Shown here: piece after piece, positions 9,753 through 16,090 of the stretch
How the letters are laid out: each line of letters starts with the position of its first letter
Numbering within the stretch: position 1 is the first letter of the stretch
From: an uncultured Acinetobacter sp.
GTDB lineage: Bacteria; Cyanobacteriota; Vampirovibrionia; Gastranaerophilales; Gastranaerophilaceae
Direction of reading: 5' to 3'
Assembly: GCA_946623365.1 (NCBI GenBank)
Contig: CAMORE010000031.1
Span: forward strand, 1 to 18,802
Length of the DNA stretch: 18,802 bases
The notes under the pieces: model-generated
Seen by the model: only the letters and a program-made list of their open reading frames with translations
Database searches by the model: none
Told to the model about the DNA's origin: nothing
Translations under genes and position numbers: made by a program

Positions 9753-10337
9753 ATGAACTATATATTTTTTATACTTATAGCAGGCTCTTTGGCGATAGGC
9801 TGCATAAACGGAACACTAAGTAATGTAACAAACTCCATGTTGGAAGCTTGTGATACTGCTGTAAAAATTGCATTTTCTTTAATCGGCATTATGGCTTTTT
9901 GGCTGGGTATTATGAGAATTGCGGAGAAAGCAGGTTTAGTAAAGATTATTGCAAAAATTTTGGAACCCATAGCAAAAATTTTATTTAAAGACAGAGGTAA
10001 CAATAAAAACGTAACCGGCGATATTGCGATGAGTGTTGCGGCAAATGCTCTGGGATTGACTAATGCTGCAACTCCTATAGGGCTTAAAGTAATGAAAGAA
10101 CTGCAAGAAGATAATAAGAACAAAGAGACCGCTACCGATTCAATGTGTATGTTTTTAGGAATGAATACCGCAGGATTTCAAATAATCCCTGCCACAGTAA
10201 TTGCTGTTCTGGCAGGAGCAGGAGCTAAAAATCCGACAGATATAATTCTGCCTACACTTATTGTTACAACTTTATCTTTTCTAACAGCAATAATTGCTGC
10301 TTTAATACTAAAAAAAGTATGGAGGGAGCATGAATAA
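9753..10337 (+). CDS. spmA: Spore maturation protein A-like membrane protein (SpmA)
   Basis: A 194-residue integral membrane protein of the SpmA / nucleoside-recognition (Gate) domain family. Hydrophobic segments lie near residues 1-20, 38-58, 130-155 and 165-188. Family signatures visible are FWLGIMRIAEKAGL and NALGLTNAATPIGLKVM, followed by the GMNTAGFQIIP region. In Bacillus subtilis SpmA acts with SpmB in spore-core dehydration, but homologues occur in many non-sporulating bacteria where their role is unclear; a transport function is usually assumed. The ATG has only a weak Shine-Dalgarno sequence (ATAAG). The gene overlaps spmB by 8 nt, as expected for a two-gene operon encoding a heteromeric membrane pair. 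It is divergent from the giant coiled-coil gene. Confidence 0.9.
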   Translation: MNYIFFILIAGSLAIGCINGTLSNVTNSMLEACDTAVKIAFSLIGIMAFWLGIMRIAEKAGLVKIIAKILEPIAKILFKDRGNNKNVTGDIAMSVAANALGLTNAATPIGLKVMKELQEDNKNKETATDSMCMFLGMNTAGFQIIPATVIAVLAGAGAKNPTDIILPTLIVTTLSFLTAIIAALILKKVWREHE

Positions 10338-10863
10338 TTTATCTTTATACATTCTTCCTTTAATGATTTTAGGAATTTTAACACTGGGGGTTATTAAAAA
10401 AGTTCCGATTTACGAAGAGTTTGTCGAAGGTGCAAAAGATGGCTTTAAGGTTTCAATTTCAATTATTCCTTATTTAGTTGCCATCATTGTAGGAATTGCT
10501 ATGTTTAAAGCTTGCGGAGCAATCAACTTAATATCAAATCTTTTCGGAAGTATTCTTGCAAAATTCTCAGTTCCTGTCGATATTATTCCGATTATGATAA
10601 CTCGTTCTCTTTCCGGCTCCGCAACATTAGGTTTATTATCAGACATTGTGACAACTCATGGTGCTGACAGCTATGTTGCAAAACTTGCAGCTGTTATGGT
10701 AGGAAGCTCTGAAACAACATTTTATGTTCTTGCTGTATATTTTGGTTCTATCGGGATAAAAAAATACAGATATGCTCTTCTAACAGGAATTATTGCTGAT
10801 ATTACAGGTATTGTACTAGCAATTTTGGCTGCTCGGCTGTTCTTTCTTGCCAGCATCGCGTAG
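10330..10863 (+). CDS. spmB: Spore maturation protein B-like membrane protein (SpmB)
   Basis: A 177-residue membrane protein of the SpmB / Gate-domain family and the expected partner of the preceding SpmA. Visible family features are the N-terminal helix, VPIYEEFVEGAKDGF, the polar intramembrane RSLSGSATLG segment, and GSSETTFYVLAVYFGSIGIKK near residue 120, followed by a final helix. The start is well supported by a strong GGAGG just upstream, embedded in the end of spmA; the genes overlap by 8 nt. The last 62 nt are shared, in antisense, with the end of a convergent zinc-ribbon gene, so no terminator can sit between the two stops. Confidence 0.9.
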   Translation: MNNLSLYILPLMILGILTLGVIKKVPIYEEFVEGAKDGFKVSISIIPYLVAIIVGIAMFKACGAINLISNLFGSILAKFSVPVDIIPIMITRSLSGSATLGLLSDIVTTHGADSYVAKLAAVMVGSSETTFYVLAVYFGSIGIKKYRYALLTGIIADITGIVLAILAARLFFLASIA

Positions 10864-11203
10864 TTTTGCAAAATCTCTCTTCATCAACTTCTCTTTTGAT
10901 AAGCGCTGCAAAATTTATATCTATAAAATTAATTTTTTCGATTTTTTCAACCGTAAAATCTTTTCCTCCGCAGTTTGAACAAAAATGATGTTGAGGAACA
11001 ATCTTTCCGTTTGAAACCATTGCTTTCATCTTAACTCCGCAGCATGAACATCTGGTAACATACCATTCGTTTTGAATCAGCTTGCCGCAATCAGGACAGT
11101 ATGATTGTTCTGCATCAGGACGAATTTTATCGTGTGTACACTTCGTATTTATTGAAGGGAAAAATATTCTTGTAAAGTTTGATAAAAATTCTGTTAAACT
11201 CAT
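10802..11203 (-). CDS. Small zinc-ribbon protein of unknown function
   Basis: I place the start at the ATG at 11203 (133 residues) rather than at a GTG 15 nt upstream. GTGAGG, which contains that GTG, sits 9 nt before this ATG and works better as its Shine-Dalgarno sequence; the GTG itself has none. The protein has four cysteine clusters: C22, CPDC (36-39), CSCC (52-55) and CSNC (75-78), plus HH at 72-73. They are spaced as in one or two zinc ribbons. No enzyme domain is visible. The last ~20 residues, which include two cysteines and a basic/polar tail, are encoded antisense to the end of spmB and look poorly conserved in character, so the original stop may have been lost. It could bind nucleic acid or protein, but function is not assignable. 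Confidence 0.7.
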   Translation of the reverse strand: MSLTEFLSNFTRIFFPSINTKCTHDKIRPDAEQSYCPDCGKLIQNEWYVTRCSCCGVKMKAMVSNGKIVPQHHFCSNCGGKDFTVEKIEKINFIDINFAALIKREVDEERFCKTTRCWQERTAEQPKLLVQYL

Positions 11204-11212
11204 AATAATAAA

Positions 11213-11219
11213 CCTCACT
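11213..11219 (-). promoter_or_regulatory. Shine-Dalgarno that sets the zinc-ribbon start
   Basis: AGTGAGG on the minus strand lies 9 nt before the ATG at 11203. It overlaps the alternative GTG codon at 11218, which has no upstream Shine-Dalgarno sequence. Confidence 0.6.
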
Positions 11220-11247
11220 ATTATTTTTTTAATTACATTTTTTAATA

Positions 11248-11253
11248 AGTCAA
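11248..11253 (-). promoter_or_regulatory. Candidate -35 box for the zinc-ribbon gene
   Basis: TTGACT on the minus strand lies about 45 nt upstream of the zinc-ribbon ATG, in the 253-nt divergent region shared with ssb. The -10 that should follow is only an A-run (TAAAAA), so the call rests on the -35 alone. Confidence 0.25.
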
Positions 11254-11393
11254 GTACATTATGGCAACTGATATAAGTTAATAAAAATTCTTTTTATACA
11301 TATCAAACAAGAACAGCGATGTCATCATTGTTACACTTTCAAACTATTTTTACCGTAATTGGTATATTGTATGTTTTAACAAAATTTGAAATT

Positions 11394-11423
11394 TTGGTAT
11401 TTGTATAACTTCCATGATATAAT
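11394..11423 (+). promoter_or_regulatory. Promoter of the ssb operon (sigma-70 type, extended -10)
   Basis: TTGGTA (11394-11399) and a perfect TATAAT (11418-11423) are separated by 18 nt, and a TG one base upstream of the -10 makes it an extended -10. Transcription should start near 11430, giving a leader of about 27 nt that ends in AAGGAG before the ssb ATG. Confidence 0.7.
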
Positions 11424-11456
11424 GACTTCACAAAGACTTTTAATAAGGAGATTTTT

Positions 11457-11789
11457 ATGAATACAGTAACTATCGTCGGCAGAGCGGGACAAGATGCGGA
11501 AATAAAGTATTTTGAATCAGGCAAGGTTAAAACAACATTCTCGCTTGCTGTTAACAGATTTGACTCAAAAACAAAAACAGAAGTTCCGGACTGGTTTAAT
11601 ATTGAAGTTTGGGACAAACAGGCTGAATTTGCTGGAGAATATATCAAAAAAGGCAGAGAAGTTGCTGTTGACGGAAGAATATCTATAAGCAAATGGACTG
11701 ATCAAACAGGAGAAGAAAGAGAAAGATTTTTGGTTGTTGCAAACCAGATAAGATTGTTAGGCTCAAGAAGAGATGTTGAAGGAGCATAA
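11457..11789 (+). CDS. ssb: Single-stranded DNA-binding protein, short cyanobacterial type
   Basis: A 110-residue OB-fold SSB. The sequence opens with MNTVTIVGRAGQDAEIKYF and includes TTFSLAVNRF, PDWFNIEVWDKQAEFAGEYIKKG and VDGRISISKW, the normal succession of SSB strands with the aromatic residues that stack on single-stranded DNA. It resembles the short SSB of cyanobacteria. The protein ends right after the OB fold (RLLGSRRDVEGA): the long disordered linker and the acidic DDDIPF-type tip that recruits replication and repair proteins in most bacteria are absent. AAGGAG 6 nt before the ATG and an extended -10 promoter support the start. The acid-sugar kinase follows after 32 nt, probably on the same transcript. 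A second SSB with a full tail may exist elsewhere in the genome. Confidence 0.92.
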   Translation: MNTVTIVGRAGQDAEIKYFESGKVKTTFSLAVNRFDSKTKTEVPDWFNIEVWDKQAEFAGEYIKKGREVAVDGRISISKWTDQTGEERERFLVVANQIRLLGSRRDVEGA

Positions 11790-11821
11790 TAATCAAATAA
11801 CAATTTTTATAGAGGATATAA

Positions 11822-13126
11822 ATGATATTTACGGACTTAGTCGGAATAATTGCCGATGATTTAACGGGCGCAAATGACACAGCTCTTCAATTTCATAATC
11901 AGGGTGCTAAAACTAAAATTTTATTAGATAAATCCTATACACCCGACAGAAAAGACTTAACGGAAGTTTGGGCTGTATCAAGCGAATCTCGCAATTGTGA
12001 TACAGATGAAGCTATAAAACGTGTTGAAAATGCAGTAAAAACTTTTGCGGATAATTTTTCTTTTGAATATTATTACAAAAAGATTGATTCTACACTAAGA
12101 GGTCATATTGCATTGGAAACATTAACAATGCTGAATATTTTAGAATATGACGCAGCAATTATTATTCCTGCATTTCCGCAAGAAGGAAGAATAACCGTCG
12201 GAGGATACCATTTATTAAAAGGAGTTCCGATAGGAAGAACCGAAATTGCAATGGATCCGCATTCACCGATTCTGGAATCACATATTCCGACTCTATTAAA
12301 ATCACAACTTCATGAAGATGAGAATCCGGTAGGAATTTTGGATTTAAAAACGGTAATGAATGGTGCAGGCCCGATTTTAATTAAAATTAATGAACTCATA
12401 AAAGAAGGTAAGAAATTAATTGTTGCAGACTCTACATCTATAACTGACATAGAGCAGATTGCGCTTGCAGTAAAAAAATGCGATAAAAAGCTTTTACCGA
12501 CAGGAACAGCTGCAGGAGCACAAGTTTTTGGTAAATTCTGGCTGGCGGATATTGAAAATGAAAGAGAATCCGTAAAACTATCCAAGCTTCCGAAATTCAT
12601 AGTATCGGGTACAGCAACCCAAATCACTGCAGAACAAATTACCAAACTGGAACAATCTGACGATTACGATAATGTTAATTTTATACCGCTTGAAATGCGT
12701 GATATATTATGCGGTGTTGATGATGAACTTGTAGCAAGAATTGTAACCAATTTAAAAAGCGGGGTGACAGTTTGTGTTCATACATCACATTTAATAACCA
12801 ATTTTGACGGATTTTCCGATGATTCTGATATCGCAGACTTAACAAAAGACAAATTCTCATCTATGATAACAGATTATCTTGCAGAATTAACGAAACAAGT
12901 TTTATCAGAGATAAATGTTACGTTAATCACTTTAGGCGGAGAAACTTCTTATAAATGCTGTAATGCTTTAAATTCAAAAATGTTAAGGCTTGTTGATGAA
13001 GTTGCACCGGCTATTTCACTGTGTTCGGATTCTAACGGACAATGGATTGTCACTAAGTCAGGAAACCTTGGTAAAAGCAAAACTCTTATAGATATTCTTG
13101 ATTATTTTAGTTATCACGAAAGTTAA
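11822..13126 (+). CDS. Four-carbon acid-sugar kinase family protein (DUF1537; DtnK/OtnK/LtnK-like)
   Basis: A 434-residue ATP-dependent kinase of the four-carbon acid-sugar kinase family, whose characterised members phosphorylate D-threonate, L-threonate or D-erythronate. The N-terminal substrate-binding domain shows IIADDLTGANDTA (residues 9-21), KKIDSTLRGH (about 84-93) and PAFPQEGRITVGG, all family hallmarks. The C-terminal nucleotide-binding domain contains VSGTATQIT and LITLGGETSYKCC near 378-390. AGAGGA 5-6 nt before the ATG supports the start. Such kinases usually sit beside a PdxA2-type dehydrogenase, an aldolase or a sugar-acid transporter; here the only neighbour on the strand is ssb. 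The exact substrate therefore cannot be read from context, and a role in clearing damaged or non-canonical four-carbon acids is equally possible. The length is normal and nothing is truncated. Confidence 0.88.
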   Translation: MIFTDLVGIIADDLTGANDTALQFHNQGAKTKILLDKSYTPDRKDLTEVWAVSSESRNCDTDEAIKRVENAVKTFADNFSFEYYYKKIDSTLRGHIALETLTMLNILEYDAAIIIPAFPQEGRITVGGYHLLKGVPIGRTEIAMDPHSPILESHIPTLLKSQLHEDENPVGILDLKTVMNGAGPILIKINELIKEGKKLIVADSTSITDIEQIALAVKKCDKKLLPTGTAAGAQVFGKFWLADIENERESVKLSKLPKFIVSGTATQITAEQITKLEQSDDYDNVNFIPLEMRDILCGVDDELVARIVTNLKSGVTVCVHTSHLITNFDGFSDDSDIADLTKDKFSSMITDYLAELTKQVLSEINVTLITLGGETSYKCCNALNSKMLRLVDEVAPAISLCSDSNGQWIVTKSGNLGKSKTLIDILDYFSYHES

Positions 13127-13164
13127 ATATAAAATTTGGCGACTATGTACAAATTGTCACAAAA

Positions 13165-13271
13165 AGTCATTGCTGTACATGTCAAACAATTGCGAGGGCG
13201 GTTTGGACAAAGCAATCCGGCTTATTAAAAACTGCTATAATTAAAATCCGGATTCTTCGGCAAACAATGAC
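13165..13271. repeat. Degenerate REP-like palindromes, two in opposite orientation
   Basis: The 208-nt convergent region between the kinase and the AAA+ gene holds copies of a REP-like palindrome of the widespread form ATTGCGAGG...GAAGCAATCC. Copy 1 (plus) is ATTGCGAGGGCG at 13189-13200 with AAGCAATCCGG at 13210-13220; ATTGC and GCAAT form the stem. Copy 2 (minus) spans 13248-13271 and reads, on the minus strand, GTCATTG then CCGAAGAATCCGG. A loose GTCATTGC at 13166-13173 may be a third fragment. Inverted pairs of such units are typical of BIME-like mosaics. No rho-independent terminator is clear, so this structure may do the job. Confidence 0.55.
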
Positions 13272-13334
13272 TCATAATGACATCATAGTCAACACATATA
13301 GTTTATTTTGTCATATATAAATGCCTAAAATTTA

Positions 13335-14804
13335 TTAGAATCCAATCGGTTTTCTGTCAATATTTGTTTTATAATTTTCTTCTTTTACCTGCATATTTTT
13401 GTTTTCGGAAATTATTTTTTCAAAATCCTGAACGGTAATTTCGCGTCTGCCGTCTTTTAATGCAGCAATTGAAGCCTTATCAGATATCATTTTAATAGCT
13501 CTTATCGGGAATTTGTCAAACTTTTGTGCAAGAGTATTTAAAGCATCTTCGTTTTCTGCTATTGATTTTCCTTTAGTTCTTTGATCCATAAACATTTTTA
13601 CAATCGCTTTTCTTGCTTCAAAATCAGGAAGTCCGACGTATATCTGCTCTTCGAATCTGCTTCTGATAGCTTCATCCATTATATCATATCTGTTTGTTGC
13701 AGCGATTACAACTACATTATTATCTCCCGCTTTCTGAATACGATTTAAGAATGTAGCCATTTCTTCTGCTTCCCAGGATTTTGAGTGTTCATTTCTTTTA
13801 GTAAAAAATGCATCAGCATCATCAATCAGCACAATTACCGGTTTGTCTTTTGTTGCAATAGATTCTGCATAGTTAAAGACCGCATCAGTGTATATTGAAG
13901 TTTCATGAACGTATGTACCGCCGACACTGCCTGCTTCTACTTTTAAAAGTTTAACGCCGGCTTCTGTTGCCAAATGTTCGGTTATAGTAGTTTTACCACA
14001 CCCGGGAGGACCGTAGAATAAAATTCCTCTCGGAGATTTTTTGCCATATTCAATTAAATCCAATTCAGCCTGTTTAGGATTTTTTAGCGCACCTACAATT
14101 CGGTCATTTAAGAGCTCTTTCAACTCTTTCATTCCGCCTAATCCTGCAAAACCTTTCAAGGCTTCGCCATACGGCTTATATTCAATACATTTTGATTTCC
14201 CGAGTTCAATACTTTCCTTAAGTTCCTCTGCTGCATCATCAGCTTTTTCTGCAATTTCAGGCATCTCAGAAGAACTAACCACCTCAGCATCAGGATGACG
14301 TTGTTTTACTTGAGCCGTAATAATTGCGAATACCTGTCCCGGATCTATACCTTCTTCTGTACCTTCAGCAGCACCGTCTATAACACCTTCTACAACCTCC
14401 GGATAATCTCCGAAATCTTCTTCTTTTGACATCCATTCTATTAGTCCGTTTAACCAGTGATTATGGTCTTCTTCCAAATGTCTTGCAACAACTTCTTCCG
14501 CATATGTTTCTATTTCTTGCTGTTTATAGTTTAACTTTGGGAACTGAGCATCAATTAAATCGGTTAATATTACTTTTATTGGAAGAAATAATTTTTCCAG
14601 CCTGTTTTGTAATTGAGGCATGTTCTTTTTTTCCGCTTCACGAAGTTTTAACTCTGTTTGGTTTGTAGCCACACATAAATTTTTTAAGTAATCACAGTAT
14701 GCTTTGTTTTTCTTCGTTGCAGACAACTTGTGCATTAATTTTGCATTAACGGTTGGATTATACCCAAAAGACGGATTGGACGATTGTACTCTTTGTATTT
14801 GCAT
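13335..14804 (-). CDS. AAA+ ATPase with N-terminal SFG motif
   Basis: A 489-residue classical AAA ATPase. A short N-terminus with NPSFGY (residues 10-15) leads into a helical, acidic domain (about 20-205). One ATPase module follows: Walker A GPPGCGKT (265-272), Walker B IVLIDDAD (324-331), sensor-1 AATN (368-371), the arginine-finger region RSRFEEQ (381-387) and the winged or lid helices to 465. Walker B reads DD where DE is usual, so the catalytic glutamate position is aspartate (D329). There is no protease, transmembrane segment or signal peptide, so it probably works as a cytoplasmic unfoldase or remodelling ring with unknown clients. The ATG has AAAGGGAA about 10 nt upstream. It is divergent from HU and convergent with the kinase. 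The N-terminal domain matches no adaptor domain I know. The motif resembles SFQGK in the first protein of the window. Confidence 0.85.
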   Translation of the reverse strand: MQIQRVQSSNPSFGYNPTVNAKLMHKLSATKKNKAYCDYLKNLCVATNQTELKLREAEKKNMPQLQNRLEKLFLPIKVILTDLIDAQFPKLNYKQQEIETYAEEVVARHLEEDHNHWLNGLIEWMSKEEDFGDYPEVVEGVIDGAAEGTEEGIDPGQVFAIITAQVKQRHPDAEVVSSSEMPEIAEKADDAAEELKESIELGKSKCIEYKPYGEALKGFAGLGGMKELKELLNDRIVGALKNPKQAELDLIEYGKKSPRGILFYGPPGCGKTTITEHLATEAGVKLLKVEAGSVGGTYVHETSIYTDAVFNYAESIATKDKPVIVLIDDADAFFTKRNEHSKSWEAEEMATFLNRIQKAGDNNVVVIAATNRYDIMDEAIRSRFEEQIYVGLPDFEARKAIVKMFMDQRTKGKSIAENEDALNTLAQKFDKFPIRAIKMISDKASIAALKDGRREITVQDFEKIISENKNMQVKEENYKTNIDRKPIGF

Positions 14805-14929
14805 TTAACGTAATTCCCTTTGATATAATTATCTATAAATCTCTTATACATATTTATAACCCTGTAAAAAATAAATTTGCCAGTTAAATTTACAAAGCTT
14901 TACAATTCAATAATATTGAAAAATATACG

Positions 14930-14957
14930 TTGCAATTATTGAAAGATTGTATATAAT
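14930..14957 (+). promoter_or_regulatory. Promoter of the HU gene
   Basis: TTGCAA (14930-14935) and a perfect TATAAT (14952-14957) are separated by 16 nt. The predicted start lies near 14964, giving a leader of about 23 nt that carries AAAGGAG before the HU ATG. Confidence 0.65.
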
Positions 14958-14986
14958 AATACTTATAAGAGGAAAGGAGATTTATT

Positions 14987-15262
14987 ATGAACAAAGAAGA
15001 ATTAATTGCAGAAATTTCAAAAAAGACAAAAGTATCTAAAAAGGATGCATCTTTAATTTTATCTGCAACAATCGATTCAATTCAAGCATCTGTTAAAAAA
15101 GGTCACAAAGTTACTTTAGTTGGCTTTGGTACTTTCTCATCTAAGCACAGAGCTGCAAGAAAGGGTCGTAACCCACAAACAGGTAAAGAAATTAAAATTG
15201 CTGCTAAGAATGTTCCATCATTCTCTGCAGGTAAAGCATTCAAAACTTTACTTTCTAAATAA
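14987..15262 (+). CDS. hup: HU family nucleoid DNA-binding protein
   Basis: A 91-residue HU/IHF-family protein, the usual length. It begins MNKEELIAEISKKTKVSKKDA, the typical helix-turn-helix dimer core, then VTLVGFGTFSSKHRAARKGRNPQTG, the start of the DNA-embracing beta arm with the intercalating proline at its tip, and ends in IKIAAKNVPSFSAGKAFK, the return arm and C-terminal helix. HU binds and bends DNA non-specifically and compacts the nucleoid. AAAGGAG sits 7 nt before the ATG. A strong promoter upstream and a strong terminator downstream make this a single-gene, probably highly expressed unit. IHF-like specificity is unlikely given the general sequence. Confidence 0.96.
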   Translation: MNKEELIAEISKKTKVSKKDASLILSATIDSIQASVKKGHKVTLVGFGTFSSKHRAARKGRNPQTGKEIKIAAKNVPSFSAGKAFKTLLSK

Positions 15263-15280
15263 GATTTATTTCTTAAAAGT

Positions 15281-15315
15281 AAAAGACCAATGGTACCATG
15301 CCGTTGGTCTTTTTT
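15281..15315 (+). terminator. Rho-independent terminator of the HU gene
   Basis: A 13-bp stem pairs AAAAGACCAATGG (15281-15293) with CCGTTGGTCTTTT (15301-15313), with one T-G wobble and a 7-nt loop, and ends in a T-run through 15315. It lies 18 nt after the HU stop. Confidence 0.9.
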
Positions 15316-15349
15316 ATATTCAAACTTAAGTTATAGATTTTTTATCATT

Positions 15350-15379
15350 TTGCATAGTTATTATCATTCGGTCTATCTT
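15350..15379 (+). promoter_or_regulatory. Weak promoter candidate for the STAS-like gene
   Basis: TTGCAT (15350-15355) and TATCTT (15374-15379) are 18 nt apart. Transcription from here would start within about 7-8 nt of the ATG at 15393, leaving no room for a Shine-Dalgarno sequence, so the message would be nearly leaderless. Confidence 0.3.
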
Positions 15380-15392
15380 ATAGAATATAAAT

Positions 15393-15725
15393 ATGGAAAT
15401 AAAATCAACTGAAAAATATAACATAATAACCCCATTGAGTACTAAATTAAGCGAAAGAGAAAGTTTAAGGATTAAAAAAGAAATTTTATCCGAAAAAAAA
15501 GCAAAGATTGCTTTGGATATGTCATACGTAAAAGACTGCACGATGGATTTCATCAAACAAGTATTAACAATAAAGAATGTATCTTTATTCAATATACATT
15601 CCGATATTTTTGCAATGCTGTTGAGTATGAATTTAGATAAGTCATTAAAACTCTACGTATCAGAAATTGATTTTATTGAAGAGAAGCATCAACTTATTAA
15701 CAGACAATTTTCACTAATAAAATAA
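15393..15725 (+). CDS. STAS-domain-like protein
   Basis: A 110-residue protein whose pattern fits the STAS fold seen in anti-sigma-factor antagonists: an N-terminal strand region (IITPLSTKLS), then KIALDMSYVKDCTMDFIKQV (residues 37-56) in place of the usual LDLSxVxxIDSSGLxxL, then VSLFNIHSDIFAMLLSMNLDKSLKLYVSEIDF, equivalent to the last strands and helix. If the alignment is right, the phosphorylated serine position of the DSSG motif is lost (DCTMD here), so it would not be switched by a classical SpoIIAB-type kinase. No anti-sigma or phosphatase partner is adjacent. The ATG has no Shine-Dalgarno sequence. The family call rests on pattern only; the reading frame is sound and separated from HU by a terminator. 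Confidence 0.55.
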   Translation: MEIKSTEKYNIITPLSTKLSERESLRIKKEILSEKKAKIALDMSYVKDCTMDFIKQVLTIKNVSLFNIHSDIFAMLLSMNLDKSLKLYVSEIDFIEEKHQLINRQFSLIK

Positions 15726-15890
15726 ATTCAAACAGATTGATCTAAAAGCTTACATAAATGCCATACGAAGTATAATTTTTTGAAGAACTCGAACTTTTGT
15801 AGAACGTGTAATAATTATCCACTCGGCTAATAAAGTGTAAAAAATACAATCAAAGGGTTGAAAATTTTTTTTGTTTGTTGTAATATGTGT

Positions 15891-15919
15891 TTGACATATT
15901 TTCTGTATAGTTATTTATC
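15891..15919 (+). promoter_or_regulatory. Promoter candidate for the transglycosylase leader
   Basis: A consensus TTGACA (15891-15896) is followed at 17 nt by a poor -10, TTTATC (15914-15919); TATTTA at 15912 gives 15-nt spacing. If used, the transcript begins near 15926 and includes about 170 nt of leader. Confidence 0.4.
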
Positions 15920-15920
15920 C

Positions 15921-16083
15921 AAACCGGAATGCGGGGAATATTTAAGATAGTCGCCTAACAAGTTCTTAGGTCAAAGGGGAAAAGAATTTAGGAAAGACGC
16001 TTTTATAGAAACCAAATGAAAACATAGCGAAACCGTAGTGAGGATTTTCTCAGTAGTTATACAGAATCCAATTTACAATATTT
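15921..16083 (+). ncRNA. Candidate structured 5' leader upstream of the lytic transglycosylase
   Basis: A purine-rich leader with several possible helices. CCTAA (15954-15958) can pair with TTAGG at 15966-15970, or with the second TTAGG at 15988-15992. In the latter fold TTCTT (15963-15967) also pairs with AAGAA (15982-15986), so the two folds exclude each other. CGCTTTT (15998-16004) pairs with AAAA and AGCG (16019-16029). TGAG and CTCA form a small stem near 16039-16052. TTCTGTATA (15901-15909) and TATACAGAA (16058-16066) are perfect 9-nt complements enclosing the region, although the first arm would lie upstream of the predicted start. c-di-AMP riboswitches often precede such genes, but I could not find their conserved core. 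Function is inferred from position and pairing only. Confidence 0.35.
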
Positions 16084-16085
16084 AT

Positions 16086-16090
16086 GAGGA
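16086..16090 (+). promoter_or_regulatory. Shine-Dalgarno that sets the transglycosylase start
   Basis: GAGGA lies 5 nt before the ATG at 16096 and overlaps the earlier in-frame ATG at 16084, which itself has no Shine-Dalgarno sequence. Confidence 0.6.

Noticed and set aside
9758..10384. Minus-strand frames opposite spmA
   Set aside because: Antisense shadows of a recognised membrane protein.
12310..12645. Minus-strand frame of 111 codons
   Set aside because: Antisense to the acid-sugar kinase, whose motifs are continuous through this part.
14041..14668. Plus-strand frames of 80-85 codons
   Set aside because: Antisense to the AAA+ ATPase; no domains or start signals.
15326..15592. Minus-strand frame of 88 codons opposite the STAS-like gene
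   Set aside because: Ile/Phe/Leu-rich shadow typical of the antisense of an AT-rich gene. The plus-strand frame has the better protein character.
15921..16083. c-di-AMP (ydaO-type) or c-di-GMP (GEMM) riboswitch
   Set aside because: Gene context suits ydaO, and GGGGAAT and CGCCTAAC look faintly similar, but the conserved GACAGCTAAC core and paired AGGG/GGGG elements are not in order. GEMM's core is also absent. Kept only as an unassigned structured leader.
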